Under the pieces are notes generated by a model. The model was not told the DNA's origin. It saw only the letters and a program-made list of their open reading frames with translations, and ran no database searches. Positions 47,313 through 55,407 of a stretch of DNA of 64,000 nucleotides are shown piece after piece. The DNA lies in assembly GCF_012272835.1 (NCBI RefSeq), contig NZ_JAAWWK010000002.1, positions 773,451-837,450 of the forward strand, written 5' to 3'. Made by a program: the position numbers and the translations under genes. Source of the stretch: Spongiibacter thalassae. GTDB taxonomy: Bacteria > Pseudomonadota > Gammaproteobacteria > Pseudomonadales > Spongiibacteraceae. How positions within the stretch are numbered: position 1 is the stretch's first letter; every line of letters begins with the position of its first letter.

Positions 47313-48392
47313 TCAGACCAACCGCTTGCGCTTGGGCAGAACATCCCGCAGCTTGTCGCGCATATCCCGCAGCGCGGCTTCAGTATCTTCCCAGCCGATA
47401 CAGCCGTCGGTGACCGACACACCATATTCCAGAGTGGATAGATCCGCTGGAATTTTCTGGTTACCGGGATTGATATTGCTTTCGATCATCAGTCCGACGA
47501 TGGAGGTGTTGCCTTCCAGAATCTGGTTGGTCACATCTTCCATCACCAAGGGCTGCAGTTCCGGCTTCTTGTCGGAGTTGGCGTGGCTGCAGTCGACCAT
47601 GATGTTTTTCGGGTAGTTGGCCTTTTCCAGTGCACGCTCGCAGAGTTTGATATGCACCGAATCGTAGTTGGGCCCAGCACTGCCGCCGCGCAGCACGACA
47701 TGGGCGTAGCGGTTGCCGCGGGTGTGGATAACTGACACCTGGCCCTCGTTGTTAATACCGAGGAAACGGTGGGGCTTCACCGCCGAGCCGATGGCGTTCA
47801 TGGCAACATCAAGGCCGCCATCGGTGCCATTCTTGAAGCCAACCGCCGAAGACAGGCCGCTGGCCATTTCCCGGTGGGTCTGGGACTCAGTGGTGCGGGC
47901 ACCTATCGCCGACCAGGAAATGCAGTCCTGCAAGTACTGGGGAGAAATCGGGTCCAGTGCCTCGGTAGAGGTGGGCAGGCCCATTTCGCTGATGTCCAGC
48001 AGCAGCTTGCGACCAATGTGCAGGCCTTCCTCAATTTTAAAGGTATCGTTCAGATAGGGGTCGTTAATCAGACCTTTCCAGCCCACTGTGGTGCGGGGCT
48101 TTTCAAAATACACCCGCATGATAATCACCAGGGTGTCGCTGAGTTCGTCGGCGAGCTTTTTCAGGCGGCCGGCATAATCCTTGGCCAGCTCGACGTCGTG
48201 GATAGAGCAGGGGCCTACCACAATAAACATACGGTGATCTTTGCCGTCCAGGATATCACGCACGGTGTCGCGTCCCGCCGCAACAACTGCTTTGGCAGTG
48301 TCACTCAAAGGCAGGGCAGCCTTGAGTTTGGCAGGGGTGATAAGAACTTCCTGGGCTTCGACGTTCAGGTTTTCAATAACTGTTTCAGACAT
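47313..48392 (-). CDS. aroF: 3-deoxy-7-phosphoheptulonate synthase, AroF type
   Basis: A 359-residue type I DAHP synthase catalysing the first step of the shikimate pathway from PEP and erythrose-4-phosphate. The metal-site cysteine is in VGPCSIHD, and RVYFEKPRTTVGWKGLINDP and ESQTHREMASGL are family signatures. The N-terminus (VLITPAKLKAALPLS) and TEALDPISPQYL resemble E. coli AroF more than AroG or AroH, which suggests tyrosine sensitivity; that is inferred. Two tandem terminators follow. Confidence 0.92.
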   Translation of the reverse strand: MSETVIENLNVEAQEVLITPAKLKAALPLSDTAKAVVAAGRDTVRDILDGKDHRMFIVVGPCSIHDVELAKDYAGRLKKLADELSDTLVIIMRVYFEKPRTTVGWKGLINDPYLNDTFKIEEGLHIGRKLLLDISEMGLPTSTEALDPISPQYLQDCISWSAIGARTTESQTHREMASGLSSAVGFKNGTDGGLDVAMNAIGSAVKPHRFLGINNEGQVSVIHTRGNRYAHVVLRGGSAGPNYDSVHIKLCERALEKANYPKNIMVDCSHANSDKKPELQPLVMEDVTNQILEGNTSIVGLMIESNINPGNQKIPADLSTLEYGVSVTDGCIGWEDTEAALRDMRDKLRDVLPKRKRLV

Positions 48393-48521
48393 AGGGTTTC
48401 CGGATTCTGATCCTGGCTACAATCGCAGTAAAGCCTGACATTCTAACTGAAATGGCGGGCATTAAAATATCAACCGGGGGGAAACAAGGCTAAAATACGG
48501 GATTTCGCGGGTGATTTTGAA

Positions 48522-48782
48522 ATGATGATGAGGACATTAGTCCTTTTGTTAGCGATGGCGAGTGGCAATGTCGCGGCAGATGACGAGGCAGGTGATGCGC
48601 TGCCGGTGGTGAAGCTGGGCCCCCAGCTGCGTATTGTCGATGCGGATTACTCCGCGGTGCCCTGTGAGCAGTTGCACCTGATACAGCCGCAATCCCCCGG
48701 TGAAAAGGCCCGGCTTGCCCAGCGCAAGCAGCAGTGTGTCGAGCGTTATCGGCAGTTTATTCCTGAAAAAGGGCTGCGCTAA
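48522..48782 (+). CDS. Small secreted protein of unknown function
   Basis: An 86-residue protein with a signal peptide (MMMRTLVLLLAMASGNVAA) and a mature part of about 67 residues. It has a CEQLHLIQPQSPGEKARL stretch and a second cysteine (QQCVERY), so one disulfide is possible in the periplasm. I recognise no family. Three ATG codons in a row mark the start. Its stop overlaps the rlmD start (TAATG), which supports a real, co-translated gene. Confidence 0.65.
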   Translation: MMMRTLVLLLAMASGNVAADDEAGDALPVVKLGPQLRIVDADYSAVPCEQLHLIQPQSPGEKARLAQRKQQCVERYRQFIPEKGLR

Positions 48783-50167
48783 TGGCACGGATTTTCAAAC
48801 CATCCAAGGGTAAGTCATCATCGAAAAAACCGCGCAATCATCGCGCCGGCGCTACGAGTCAACGAGACTTCGAGGTCCTGCGCTACGCCGATGATGGTCG
48901 CGGCATCGCCATCGACAACGGCAAGGTGGTCTTTATTGACGGTGCACTGCCGGGGGAGAAGGTTCACGCGGAGTTGATAAAAACCGGCAAACGCTTCGAT
49001 GAAGCCCGGTGTCTTTCCGTACACAGCCCCTCGCCGCTGCGGGTTGAACCAACCTGCGGGGTATACCAGCATTGCGGGGGATGCCAGCTACAGCACCTGA
49101 ATTACCGGGGGCAGCTTGAATATAAGCAACAGCGTCTGAAAAAAATCATTGCCGGGATCGCTGACGATGTGGCAGTTGGTGCAATGCCTTCTACGGCTTT
49201 CGGTTACCGTCATCGCGCACGTCTCAGCTATCGCCTTGGGCATCTGGGGTTTCGTCGCCGGGCCAGCCACGAGGTGGAAAATTTTGTTCAATGCCCGGTG
49301 TTGATGCCCGAACTGGAAGGGGCAATTGATGCGGTTCGCGGGCCATTGCTGGCGGCGTTGAAACCGAGCAAAAGTGCCGAACTGCATTTTGCTCTGGGCA
49401 CTACCGCGACGGGGGAGGTGGCGGTTGGCTTGAGCCTGGAAGATCAGGCGGCGCGGACATCGACATGGTGCATGGCGCTGGCGAAAGCGCTGGCGCCGGC
49501 AGTGATGCTACAGCGGGTCAGCAGCGTCGGTGGTGAATGGTGCCACCCTGAAGCAATGCCGCTGAACTATGATTTTTCTTTTCGCCACGCCGACACCGAC
49601 GAAGCCGATTCCAGCCAGGGTCGCGGCGAGTTTTTTGCCGGCGATTTTACCCAGGTCAATCCGGCGATTAATCAGCGGGTAGTAGAGCAGTGCCTCAGCT
49701 GGCTCAAGCCCCAGGCGGGGGACCTTATCGCCGATTTTTTCTGCGGTCTGGGTAACTTCTCCTTTCCTCTGGCCCAGTGCGGTGCGCGGGTGGTGGCAAT
49801 GGATGCCGGTGCGGCAATGATCGAGCGCGCGCGACAGGTGTCAGCGCGGTACCCTGGCGAGCCTGCCATTAACTTTCACCTTGCTGACCTGTTTGATGAG
49901 GGGCAGATTGCCTTGCCAAAAGGGATAAACAAGGCGGTTCTCGATCCTCCCCGCGCCGGTGCCAAGGCCCTGTGTCAACGGCTGGCGGGGCACAAAACAC
50001 TGCTTGAAATCGTGTATATCTCCTGCGACCCCGCGACTCTTGCCCGTGACCTGGTAACATTGACCGAGGGCGGTTGGCGGGTTCAGGGCGCTATCAGTGT
50101 GGATATGTTCCCCCAGACCCACCACCTGGAAAGCATGGTGTATTTGACCCGCAGCGGCTTGAAATAA
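48782..50167 (+). CDS. rlmD: 23S rRNA (uracil-1939-C5) methyltransferase RlmD
   Basis: A 461-residue SAM-dependent RNA methyltransferase. A basic N-terminal tail precedes a TRAM domain (about 28-80). The iron-sulfur cysteines are in CGVYQHCGGCQLQHL and FVQCPVL. The SAM site is DFFCGLGNFSFPLA, and the nucleophile is Cys415 in YISCDPATLARD. The extended basic tail is longer than in E. coli RumA but typical of the RlmD branch. It overlaps the upstream small gene by one base and converges with rlmG. Confidence 0.93.
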   Translation: MARIFKPSKGKSSSKKPRNHRAGATSQRDFEVLRYADDGRGIAIDNGKVVFIDGALPGEKVHAELIKTGKRFDEARCLSVHSPSPLRVEPTCGVYQHCGGCQLQHLNYRGQLEYKQQRLKKIIAGIADDVAVGAMPSTAFGYRHRARLSYRLGHLGFRRRASHEVENFVQCPVLMPELEGAIDAVRGPLLAALKPSKSAELHFALGTTATGEVAVGLSLEDQAARTSTWCMALAKALAPAVMLQRVSSVGGEWCHPEAMPLNYDFSFRHADTDEADSSQGRGEFFAGDFTQVNPAINQRVVEQCLSWLKPQAGDLIADFFCGLGNFSFPLAQCGARVVAMDAGAAMIERARQVSARYPGEPAINFHLADLFDEGQIALPKGINKAVLDPPRAGAKALCQRLAGHKTLLEIVYISCDPATLARDLVTLTEGGWRVQGAISVDMFPQTHHLESMVYLTRSGLK

Positions 50168-50181
50168 ACCGCGTTAGTGCA

Positions 50182-51324
50182 TTATTTGGTCGCCAGCAAT
50201 ACCACGAACTTGGCGTCGGAGTGGAGGGTGGTGCACTGGGTAAAACGTTTGGCCAGTGTGGTGTGGTAGCCAAGGTGTCGGTTGCCGACAACACACAGGT
50301 ACCCGCCGGGTCGGAGGAACCGCAAGCTGTGCTCAAACATTTGCTGGGCGATATGGTCGCCGATCTGTTGCTCCTGATGAAACGGCGGGTTGCATAACAC
50401 CAGGTCGAAAGGTGGTCCGCTGTAGCCGGACATACAATCATCCCGATGAAAGCCACATCGGCTGCCATCTTCCAGGTTGCCCAGCACGTTGCGCCGGGCG
50501 CTGCTCACCGCGAGGTGAGATTCATCGAAAAATTCAACCCGGGCGTTCCGCCAGTGGCGGGCAGCCACAACACCGAGCAGGCCATTACCGCAGCCAAGGT
50601 CGGCGATGTGGGCGGAAGCGTCGCGGTCCAAGGGGAGTTTGGGCAGGGCGTCGAGCAACACTCGACTGCCACGGTCGAATTTACCTCGGGAAAAGACATT
50701 GGCGTGATTGCCAAGAATCACTCCCAGGCCGTCGTCGCGGGTGACTTCCCAGTCGTCGCTGTACCCTTCATGGTCGCTGCAAAGGCTATTCACGGCTACC
50801 AGCCTGGCCTTCTTCCAGGCCAGACTGGCCTGGGCCTCACCCAGGCTCTCGCCGATAAGCGCCAGCGTCGAAGCATTGAGATACTTGGCCATGGTGGCGC
50901 CAACAAAGTGTTCCGGGGCGCGTAGCAGGGGGCGCAGGCGCTCCAGCTGATAGCGCATCAGCGAATGGCTGCGGGGAAGTCGATAAATAATCCGGTCGAA
51001 GTGACCTTCGGGCAGGTCGGTACTGGCGATAAACTCCGGTTCCCGGCATGTATTGATATGGGCGTTTTCACAACAGGCGAGCTGGGCGCTCACCGAGTCA
51101 GACCAATGGCTGCAGTCGAACTTTGCCAGCGCGCAGGACAGGGCGCCGAAGCTGTCGTTAACAATGAGTATACGGCTTTGTGGAGGCAGGTTTTGCTCGG
51201 CCAACTGGTTCAACAGATAGCTGTCGGCAGCGTCCCAGGCCTGGAGCACTTCATTGCGCCGGCGGGGGCGGCGCAGGAGCTGAAACGAGCCAAAGGGAGT
51301 GTCCAATAACTTGGTGTCGGTCAT
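50182..51324 (-). CDS. rlmG: 23S rRNA (guanine-1835-N2) methyltransferase RlmG
   Basis: A 380-residue protein with two tandem methyltransferase-like domains. The N-terminal TPFGSFQLLRRPRRRNEVLQAWDAADSYLL is shared by RlmG; the C-terminal catalytic half has IADLGCGNGLLGVVA and the NPPFHQ motif for exocyclic amine methylation. RsmC is a relative but has a different N-terminus. It lies 6 nt downstream of the phosphatase gene's stop on the other side and 14 nt from convergent rlmD. Confidence 0.9.
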   Translation of the reverse strand: MTDTKLLDTPFGSFQLLRRPRRRNEVLQAWDAADSYLLNQLAEQNLPPQSRILIVNDSFGALSCALAKFDCSHWSDSVSAQLACCENAHINTCREPEFIASTDLPEGHFDRIIYRLPRSHSLMRYQLERLRPLLRAPEHFVGATMAKYLNASTLALIGESLGEAQASLAWKKARLVAVNSLCSDHEGYSDDWEVTRDDGLGVILGNHANVFSRGKFDRGSRVLLDALPKLPLDRDASAHIADLGCGNGLLGVVAARHWRNARVEFFDESHLAVSSARRNVLGNLEDGSRCGFHRDDCMSGYSGPPFDLVLCNPPFHQEQQIGDHIAQQMFEHSLRFLRPGGYLCVVGNRHLGYHTTLAKRFTQCTTLHSDAKFVVLLATK

Positions 51325-51330
51325 TGGCGA

Positions 51331-52221
51331 CTATTCAGCCTCAAGCAGCAAGTCGGCCAGTCGCTGGCGGTGGTCGTCGCCAAATTCCAGGCCCTGGCGC
51401 AAATAATTGTCGACGTTGCCGTAGTGCTCGTCGATCAGCTCAAAAGCGGCGTTGAGAAACTGTGGCTGTACCTGGAACAGTACGCGTAAGGTTTCCGGGC
51501 TGACCGCCCAATTCTTGCGCTCGAAAATACCCTTGAGCAGGCTGTCGATACGCTCGGCGGTGTAGGTATTGGTCGCCAGGTAGTCGTTCATAATCACGTC
51601 TCTGTGTACCCCCAGAGCCATTAACACTACGGCGGCGGCAAGCCCGGTGCGATCCTTGCCCGCGGTGCAATGGAATACCTGCGGGTAGCTGGAGGCGTCG
51701 AGCAGGGAGTGCAGCCATTCGCGGTATACCGGGGTGAAGTTGGCGACAAATTCGCGGTTGGCATCGACCAGGTACTGTTCCATATCAGCGGGGGTTACGT
51801 CGTCCTGCATCAATCGCACGGTTACCCTGTCCACCTGTGCGGCCTCAACGGTAATCGGCATGGGGTCGATGCGCACCTCATGCTCTTTAAGCAGGCGGTG
51901 GGGAGCATTGGTGCGCTCGTCGTCGGAGCGGAAATCGACAATGCGCTTGACCTCGAGCCGGGCGAGGTATTTCTGGTCTTCTTCGCTCAGGGCAGACAGT
52001 TTGTCAGAACGGTATAGCTTGCCCCAGCGGAGCCGGCGGCCGTCTTCGGTCAAATAGCCACCCAGATCGCGAAAATTGTGCACGTGGTCAAAGGGCAGCT
52101 TGCGCAGGGCCTCCCGATGCTCGGGGTCAAGCAATTGGGGCAAAGGCCGGTTTTCAGCGATATCCTGCTGGGTCATTAACTCATCACTGTGCATGGCATT
52201 GATAATTTCTGAGCGCTTCAT
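51331..52221 (-). CDS. Tyrosine-protein phosphatase family protein (Y_phosphatase3)
   Basis: A 296-residue cytoplasmic phosphatase with the P-loop HCTAGKDRTG and an upstream NFRDLGGY motif typical of bacterial lipid or tyrosine phosphatases of the MptpB/LipA type. The general acid is probably in the central variable part. Substrates may be phosphoproteins or phosphoinositides. ATG at 52221 is used because it overlaps the AraC stop (ATGA) and has an AAGGAAG site. It is probably co-transcribed with the regulator. Confidence 0.87.
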   Translation of the reverse strand: MKRSEIINAMHSDELMTQQDIAENRPLPQLLDPEHREALRKLPFDHVHNFRDLGGYLTEDGRRLRWGKLYRSDKLSALSEEDQKYLARLEVKRIVDFRSDDERTNAPHRLLKEHEVRIDPMPITVEAAQVDRVTVRLMQDDVTPADMEQYLVDANREFVANFTPVYREWLHSLLDASSYPQVFHCTAGKDRTGLAAAVVLMALGVHRDVIMNDYLATNTYTAERIDSLLKGIFERKNWAVSPETLRVLFQVQPQFLNAAFELIDEHYGNVDNYLRQGLEFGDDHRQRLADLLLEAE

Positions 52222-53333
52222 GGGGCTTCCTTGGATTGGTGCTGATCGGCGTAGGCGGCGGGCTGACGGCTGGCGCGATATTCGCCGGGGGTCATACCCG
52301 TCCACTTTTTAAATGAGCGGTGGAAGGCGCTGGGTTCGTCGAAGCCCAGCAACGCGGAAACTGCGTTGATCTTCAGCTCGGGCTGGTTCAGCCAGCGCAT
52401 TGCGTGTTCCTTGCGTAACTCGTCCTTGAATTGTTGGTAGGTGGTGCCAAAATCCTTCAGTCGTCGGCGCAGGGTGCGCACCGACATATTAAGGTGGGCC
52501 GACATGGCCACGACGCTGGGGAATTCGTGGCTCAAATCATTACCGACAATCCGTTTCATTTGTGACAGCAGAGAGCTGTCGTCGTCTTCCTGGGACACCA
52601 GTAGATGGTAGGGAGCGTCGCGCAAAAATTTGCGCAGGGATTCCTCGGTGTGTACCAGCGGACAATCCAGACAATACTCCGCCAGAAGAAAGGCATTGTG
52701 GTCGCAGCCATAGACTATTTCGCAGCCAAATAGCTGCTCGAAATAGCGAGTGTTGTCGGGCTTGCTGGACTGGAGGTGAACGGCGATCAGCTCCAGCGGT
52801 TTGCCGATCAGCCATTGGCAGAAACGACGCCAGATCGCCATGGTGTAGGCGATGGTGTGGCGCTGTTCGTCGGTATCGTCGCTTTCAGCCAGTTCGGTAT
52901 CGCTGGGAAAACGGTAAAAAGCGGTACCATTGCCGAGCCGCTCTACGGGTTTGTGGGCGGCGCTGGGTACGTCGCTGAGGGTGCGGCAAAAAATAATAAA
53001 CTCAGAGGCACGGCGCAGGGCTTGTTCCAGGGTTTCGCAATGAATGATAAACAGGGTGAGCATGCGAAAACTGCCCGCCGGGGTGCGCTGGCGCAGCCCC
53101 AGGCCGAAGGATTCATCCTGTAACAGCCACATCACCCGACGGTAGATCAGAGAATAGTAATGGGCATCAATGGGCGCATCGAGATCTGCGTTCTCGGCCA
53201 TGGGGTTAATGGGCAGTTGCAGTGAGCGCAGCAGTTCGGCGCTGTCGTAGCCCTGGGCTTCAGCCACCTGCAACATGCTGCGGGCGTACTTGAGGGGCAC
53301 TGGATCTTTGTGGGCGTTGGTATAAGGGGGCAC
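52218..53333 (-). CDS. AraC-family transcriptional regulator with AraC_N ligand domain
   Basis: A 371-residue regulator. The N-terminal 200 residues (VPLKYARSMLQVAEAQGYD onward) match the arabinose-binding-like AraC_N domain of OruR/ArgR-type regulators. Two helix-turn-helix motifs lie at the C-terminus, ending FDEPSAFHRSFKKWTGMTPGEYR. The start is GTG at 53333. An extended -10 and a GTTTACGGTAAAC dyad lie just upstream. Its stop overlaps the phosphatase start, so the phosphatase is likely expressed with it. The inducer is unknown. Confidence 0.87.
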   Translation of the reverse strand: MPPYTNAHKDPVPLKYARSMLQVAEAQGYDSAELLRSLQLPINPMAENADLDAPIDAHYYSLIYRRVMWLLQDESFGLGLRQRTPAGSFRMLTLFIIHCETLEQALRRASEFIIFCRTLSDVPSAAHKPVERLGNGTAFYRFPSDTELAESDDTDEQRHTIAYTMAIWRRFCQWLIGKPLELIAVHLQSSKPDNTRYFEQLFGCEIVYGCDHNAFLLAEYCLDCPLVHTEESLRKFLRDAPYHLLVSQEDDDSSLLSQMKRIVGNDLSHEFPSVVAMSAHLNMSVRTLRRRLKDFGTTYQQFKDELRKEHAMRWLNQPELKINAVSALLGFDEPSAFHRSFKKWTGMTPGEYRASRQPAAYADQHQSKEAP

Positions 53334-53351
53334 AGGGTTTACCAGATTGTT

Positions 53352-53360
53352 TTTATAGCA
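53352..53360 (-). promoter_or_regulatory. Extended -10 promoter of the AraC gene
   Basis: On the minus strand TGCTATAAA is an extended -10 box (TGn plus TATAAA); no good -35 is seen. Transcription would start near 53345, leaving only about a dozen bases before the GTG at 53333. Confidence 0.5.
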
Positions 53361-53387
53361 ATAGAGCGCATGTCTCGGCTTTTGCTA

Positions 53388-53400
53388 GTTTACGGTAAAC
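53388..53400. promoter_or_regulatory. 13-bp perfect palindrome upstream of the AraC gene
   Basis: GTTTAC-G-GTAAAC, about 30 bp upstream of the extended -10 box, with a further GTTTAC at 53337-53342 beside the start codon. It repeats the half-sites of the dyad before fadB (17084-17102) with different spacing. Confidence 0.5.
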
Positions 53401-53423
53401 CATCATTGATTTCTCCCTTGTGC

Positions 53424-54419
53424 TCACACGGCGCTGGCTGTGGTGGCAATGATTTCCCGCCAGTGGTGGCAGGCTGTTTGGTGGGCGGTGTTCGGGTCGG
53501 CAATCAGCGCCGGTTCCTCCCGGGTACAAAGCTCGGTCCTGTGGGGGCAGCGGGCGGCGAAGCGGCAGCCAGTGGGAATTGCCATGGGGGAGGGCAAGTC
53601 ACCGCTCAGTGGTGCTCGCTCCACGGGGCTGCTGCCGATTTTCGGCACTGAGTCCATCAATGCGCGGGTGTAGGGGTGGCGGGGCTTGCCGGTAACGCTG
53701 GAGGCTCCGGCGACCTCCAGCAGGCGGCCCAGGTACATGACCGCAATGCGGTCACTCATATGCTGTACCACCGAAATATCGTGGGAGATGAACAGCATGC
53801 TCAGCGACAGTTCCTGTTGAATATCCAGCAACAGATTGAGAATTTGTGCCTGTACCGATACATCGAGGGCGGACACCGCCTCGTCACACACCAGCAACTC
53901 GGGCTTCAAGGCAATCGCCCGGGCGATACCGATGCGCTGGCGCTGGCCACCGCTGAATTCGTGGGGGTATTTGTCGGCGGCGCTGGCGGGCAGGCCGACC
54001 ATATCCAGCAGCTCGTTCACTCGTGCCTGACGGGAGCGATGATCGCCCAGACGATGAATAATCAACGGTTCCTCGATAATGGTACCCACCGTATGGCGGC
54101 TGTTCAGGGATTCCGAGGGGTCCTGAAAGATTATTTGCATCTTGCGGCGTAGGGGGCGCTTCTCGCGATCGCTCAACCCGGCAATGTTCTCGCCACGAAA
54201 CAGCACTCGTCCTGAGGTGGGCCGGTGCAAATTGAGCAGGGCCTTGCCCAGGCTGCTTTTGCCGCAGCCTGACTCGCCGACCAGCCCCAGTGTCTCTCCT
54301 GGCTGGATACTGAAACTGACCCCGTCAACCGCCCGCAGCAGGCGTTTTGGCTGTAAAAACCCCTGGCTCTGGGGAAAGTGCAAGGTAAGGTCTTCAACCT
54401 TGAGCAAGGGGTTAATCAT
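53424..54419 (-). CDS. Peptide ABC transporter ATP-binding protein, OppF/DppF type
   Basis: A 331-residue ABC ATPase. Walker A is GESGCGKSS, the signature is FSGGQRQRIGIARA, and Walker B is LLVCDEAVSALD. The C-terminal oligopeptide-transporter extension with cysteines (GCRFAARCP) is typical of OppD/F. ATG at 54419 overlaps the upstream gene by 8 nt. It is the last gene of the five-gene importer operon. Confidence 0.93.
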   Translation of the reverse strand: MINPLLKVEDLTLHFPQSQGFLQPKRLLRAVDGVSFSIQPGETLGLVGESGCGKSSLGKALLNLHRPTSGRVLFRGENIAGLSDREKRPLRRKMQIIFQDPSESLNSRHTVGTIIEEPLIIHRLGDHRSRQARVNELLDMVGLPASAADKYPHEFSGGQRQRIGIARAIALKPELLVCDEAVSALDVSVQAQILNLLLDIQQELSLSMLFISHDISVVQHMSDRIAVMYLGRLLEVAGASSVTGKPRHPYTRALMDSVPKIGSSPVERAPLSGDLPSPMAIPTGCRFAARCPHRTELCTREEPALIADPNTAHQTACHHWREIIATTASAV

Positions 54420-55407
54420 TGAGCTTCTTCCAGTGGTGGCAGGCCACCGCGGCGCCGTCGGTGAACGACTCAAGGGCCGGGTCGGTGTTCAGGCAAAGAT
54501 CATCTGCGTGGGGGCAGCGGTTGGCAAAGCGGCAGCCGGTGGGCATCTGATCGATACCGGGAACCTGGCCGGTCATCGCCGCCAAGCGGGTTTTTGGCTG
54601 TTCCGCGGCGGCGGGCAGCGCCGCGAGCAGGCCCTTGGTGTAGGGGTGTCGGGGCGAGGCAAACAGTTGCTCTGCGGGTTGCTGTTCGACAATTTTACCC
54701 GCATACATTACTGCAATACGGTCGGCCAACTGGGCGACCAGGGCAAGGTCGTGGGTGATAAACAGCATCCCCATGCCACGCTGTTGCTGAAGGGAAATCA
54801 GCAGACTGATAATTTGCGCCTGAATTGTCACATCCAGTGCGGTAGTCGGTTCGTCGGCAATCAGCAATTTGGGCTCACCGGCCAGGGCAATGGCGATCAT
54901 CACCCGCTGGCGCATTCCCCCCGACAGCTGGTGGGGGTAGGCGTTGACTCGCTCTGCTGCTGCGGGAATGCCGACATCCTCCAGCAGTGTCAGTACCCGC
55001 TGCCGACGGTCACCGGCCTTGAGGCCGGGAAAGTGCAGGCGCAGTACTTCCTCGACCTGCCGTCCTATGGTGTGCACCGGGTTCAGCGCGGTCATGGGAT
55101 CCTGAAATATCACCGCGATCTCGGCGCTGCGCAGCGTGCGCAGTCGCTGCCGGGAAGCGCCGGCAAGGTCTTCGCCCCGGTAGCGTACCTGGCCGCCACT
55201 GATACCCGCCTGAGGGCGGGGCAGCAGCCCGAGAATCGACATTGCGGTCAGGCTTTTGCCGCAGCCGGATTCGCCCACCAGGCCAAGGGTTTCTCCTGCG
55301 GCAACGGTAAAACTGACGCCGCTGACCATATCCCGGGAGATACCGTGATCGTTGCGGATGGCAACATGAAGCTGCTCAACCGACAGCAGGGGAGAGGAAT
55401 CAGTCAT
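54412..55407 (-). CDS. Peptide ABC transporter ATP-binding protein, OppD/DppD type
   Basis: A 331-residue ABC ATPase partner of the next gene. Walker [10 protein letters not shown], signature [14 protein letters not shown], Walker [13 protein letters not shown] and a C-terminal GCRFANRCP extension. In E. coli YejF the two ATPase halves are one fused protein; here they are separate genes. The start overlaps the binding-protein stop (ATGA). Confidence 0.93.
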   Translation of the reverse strand: MTDSSPLLSVEQLHVAIRNDHGISRDMVSGVSFTVAAGETLGLVGESGCGKSLTAMSILGLLPRPQAGISGGQVRYRGEDLAGASRQRLRTLRSAEIAVIFQDPMTALNPVHTIGRQVEEVLRLHFPGLKAGDRRQRVLTLLEDVGIPAAAERVNAYPHQLSGGMRQRVMIAIALAGEPKLLIADEPTTALDVTIQAQIISLLISLQQQRGMGMLFITHDLALVAQLADRIAVMYAGKIVEQQPAEQLFASPRHPYTKGLLAALPAAAEQPKTRLAAMTGQVPGIDQMPTGCRFANRCPHADDLCLNTDPALESFTDGAAVACHHWKKLND

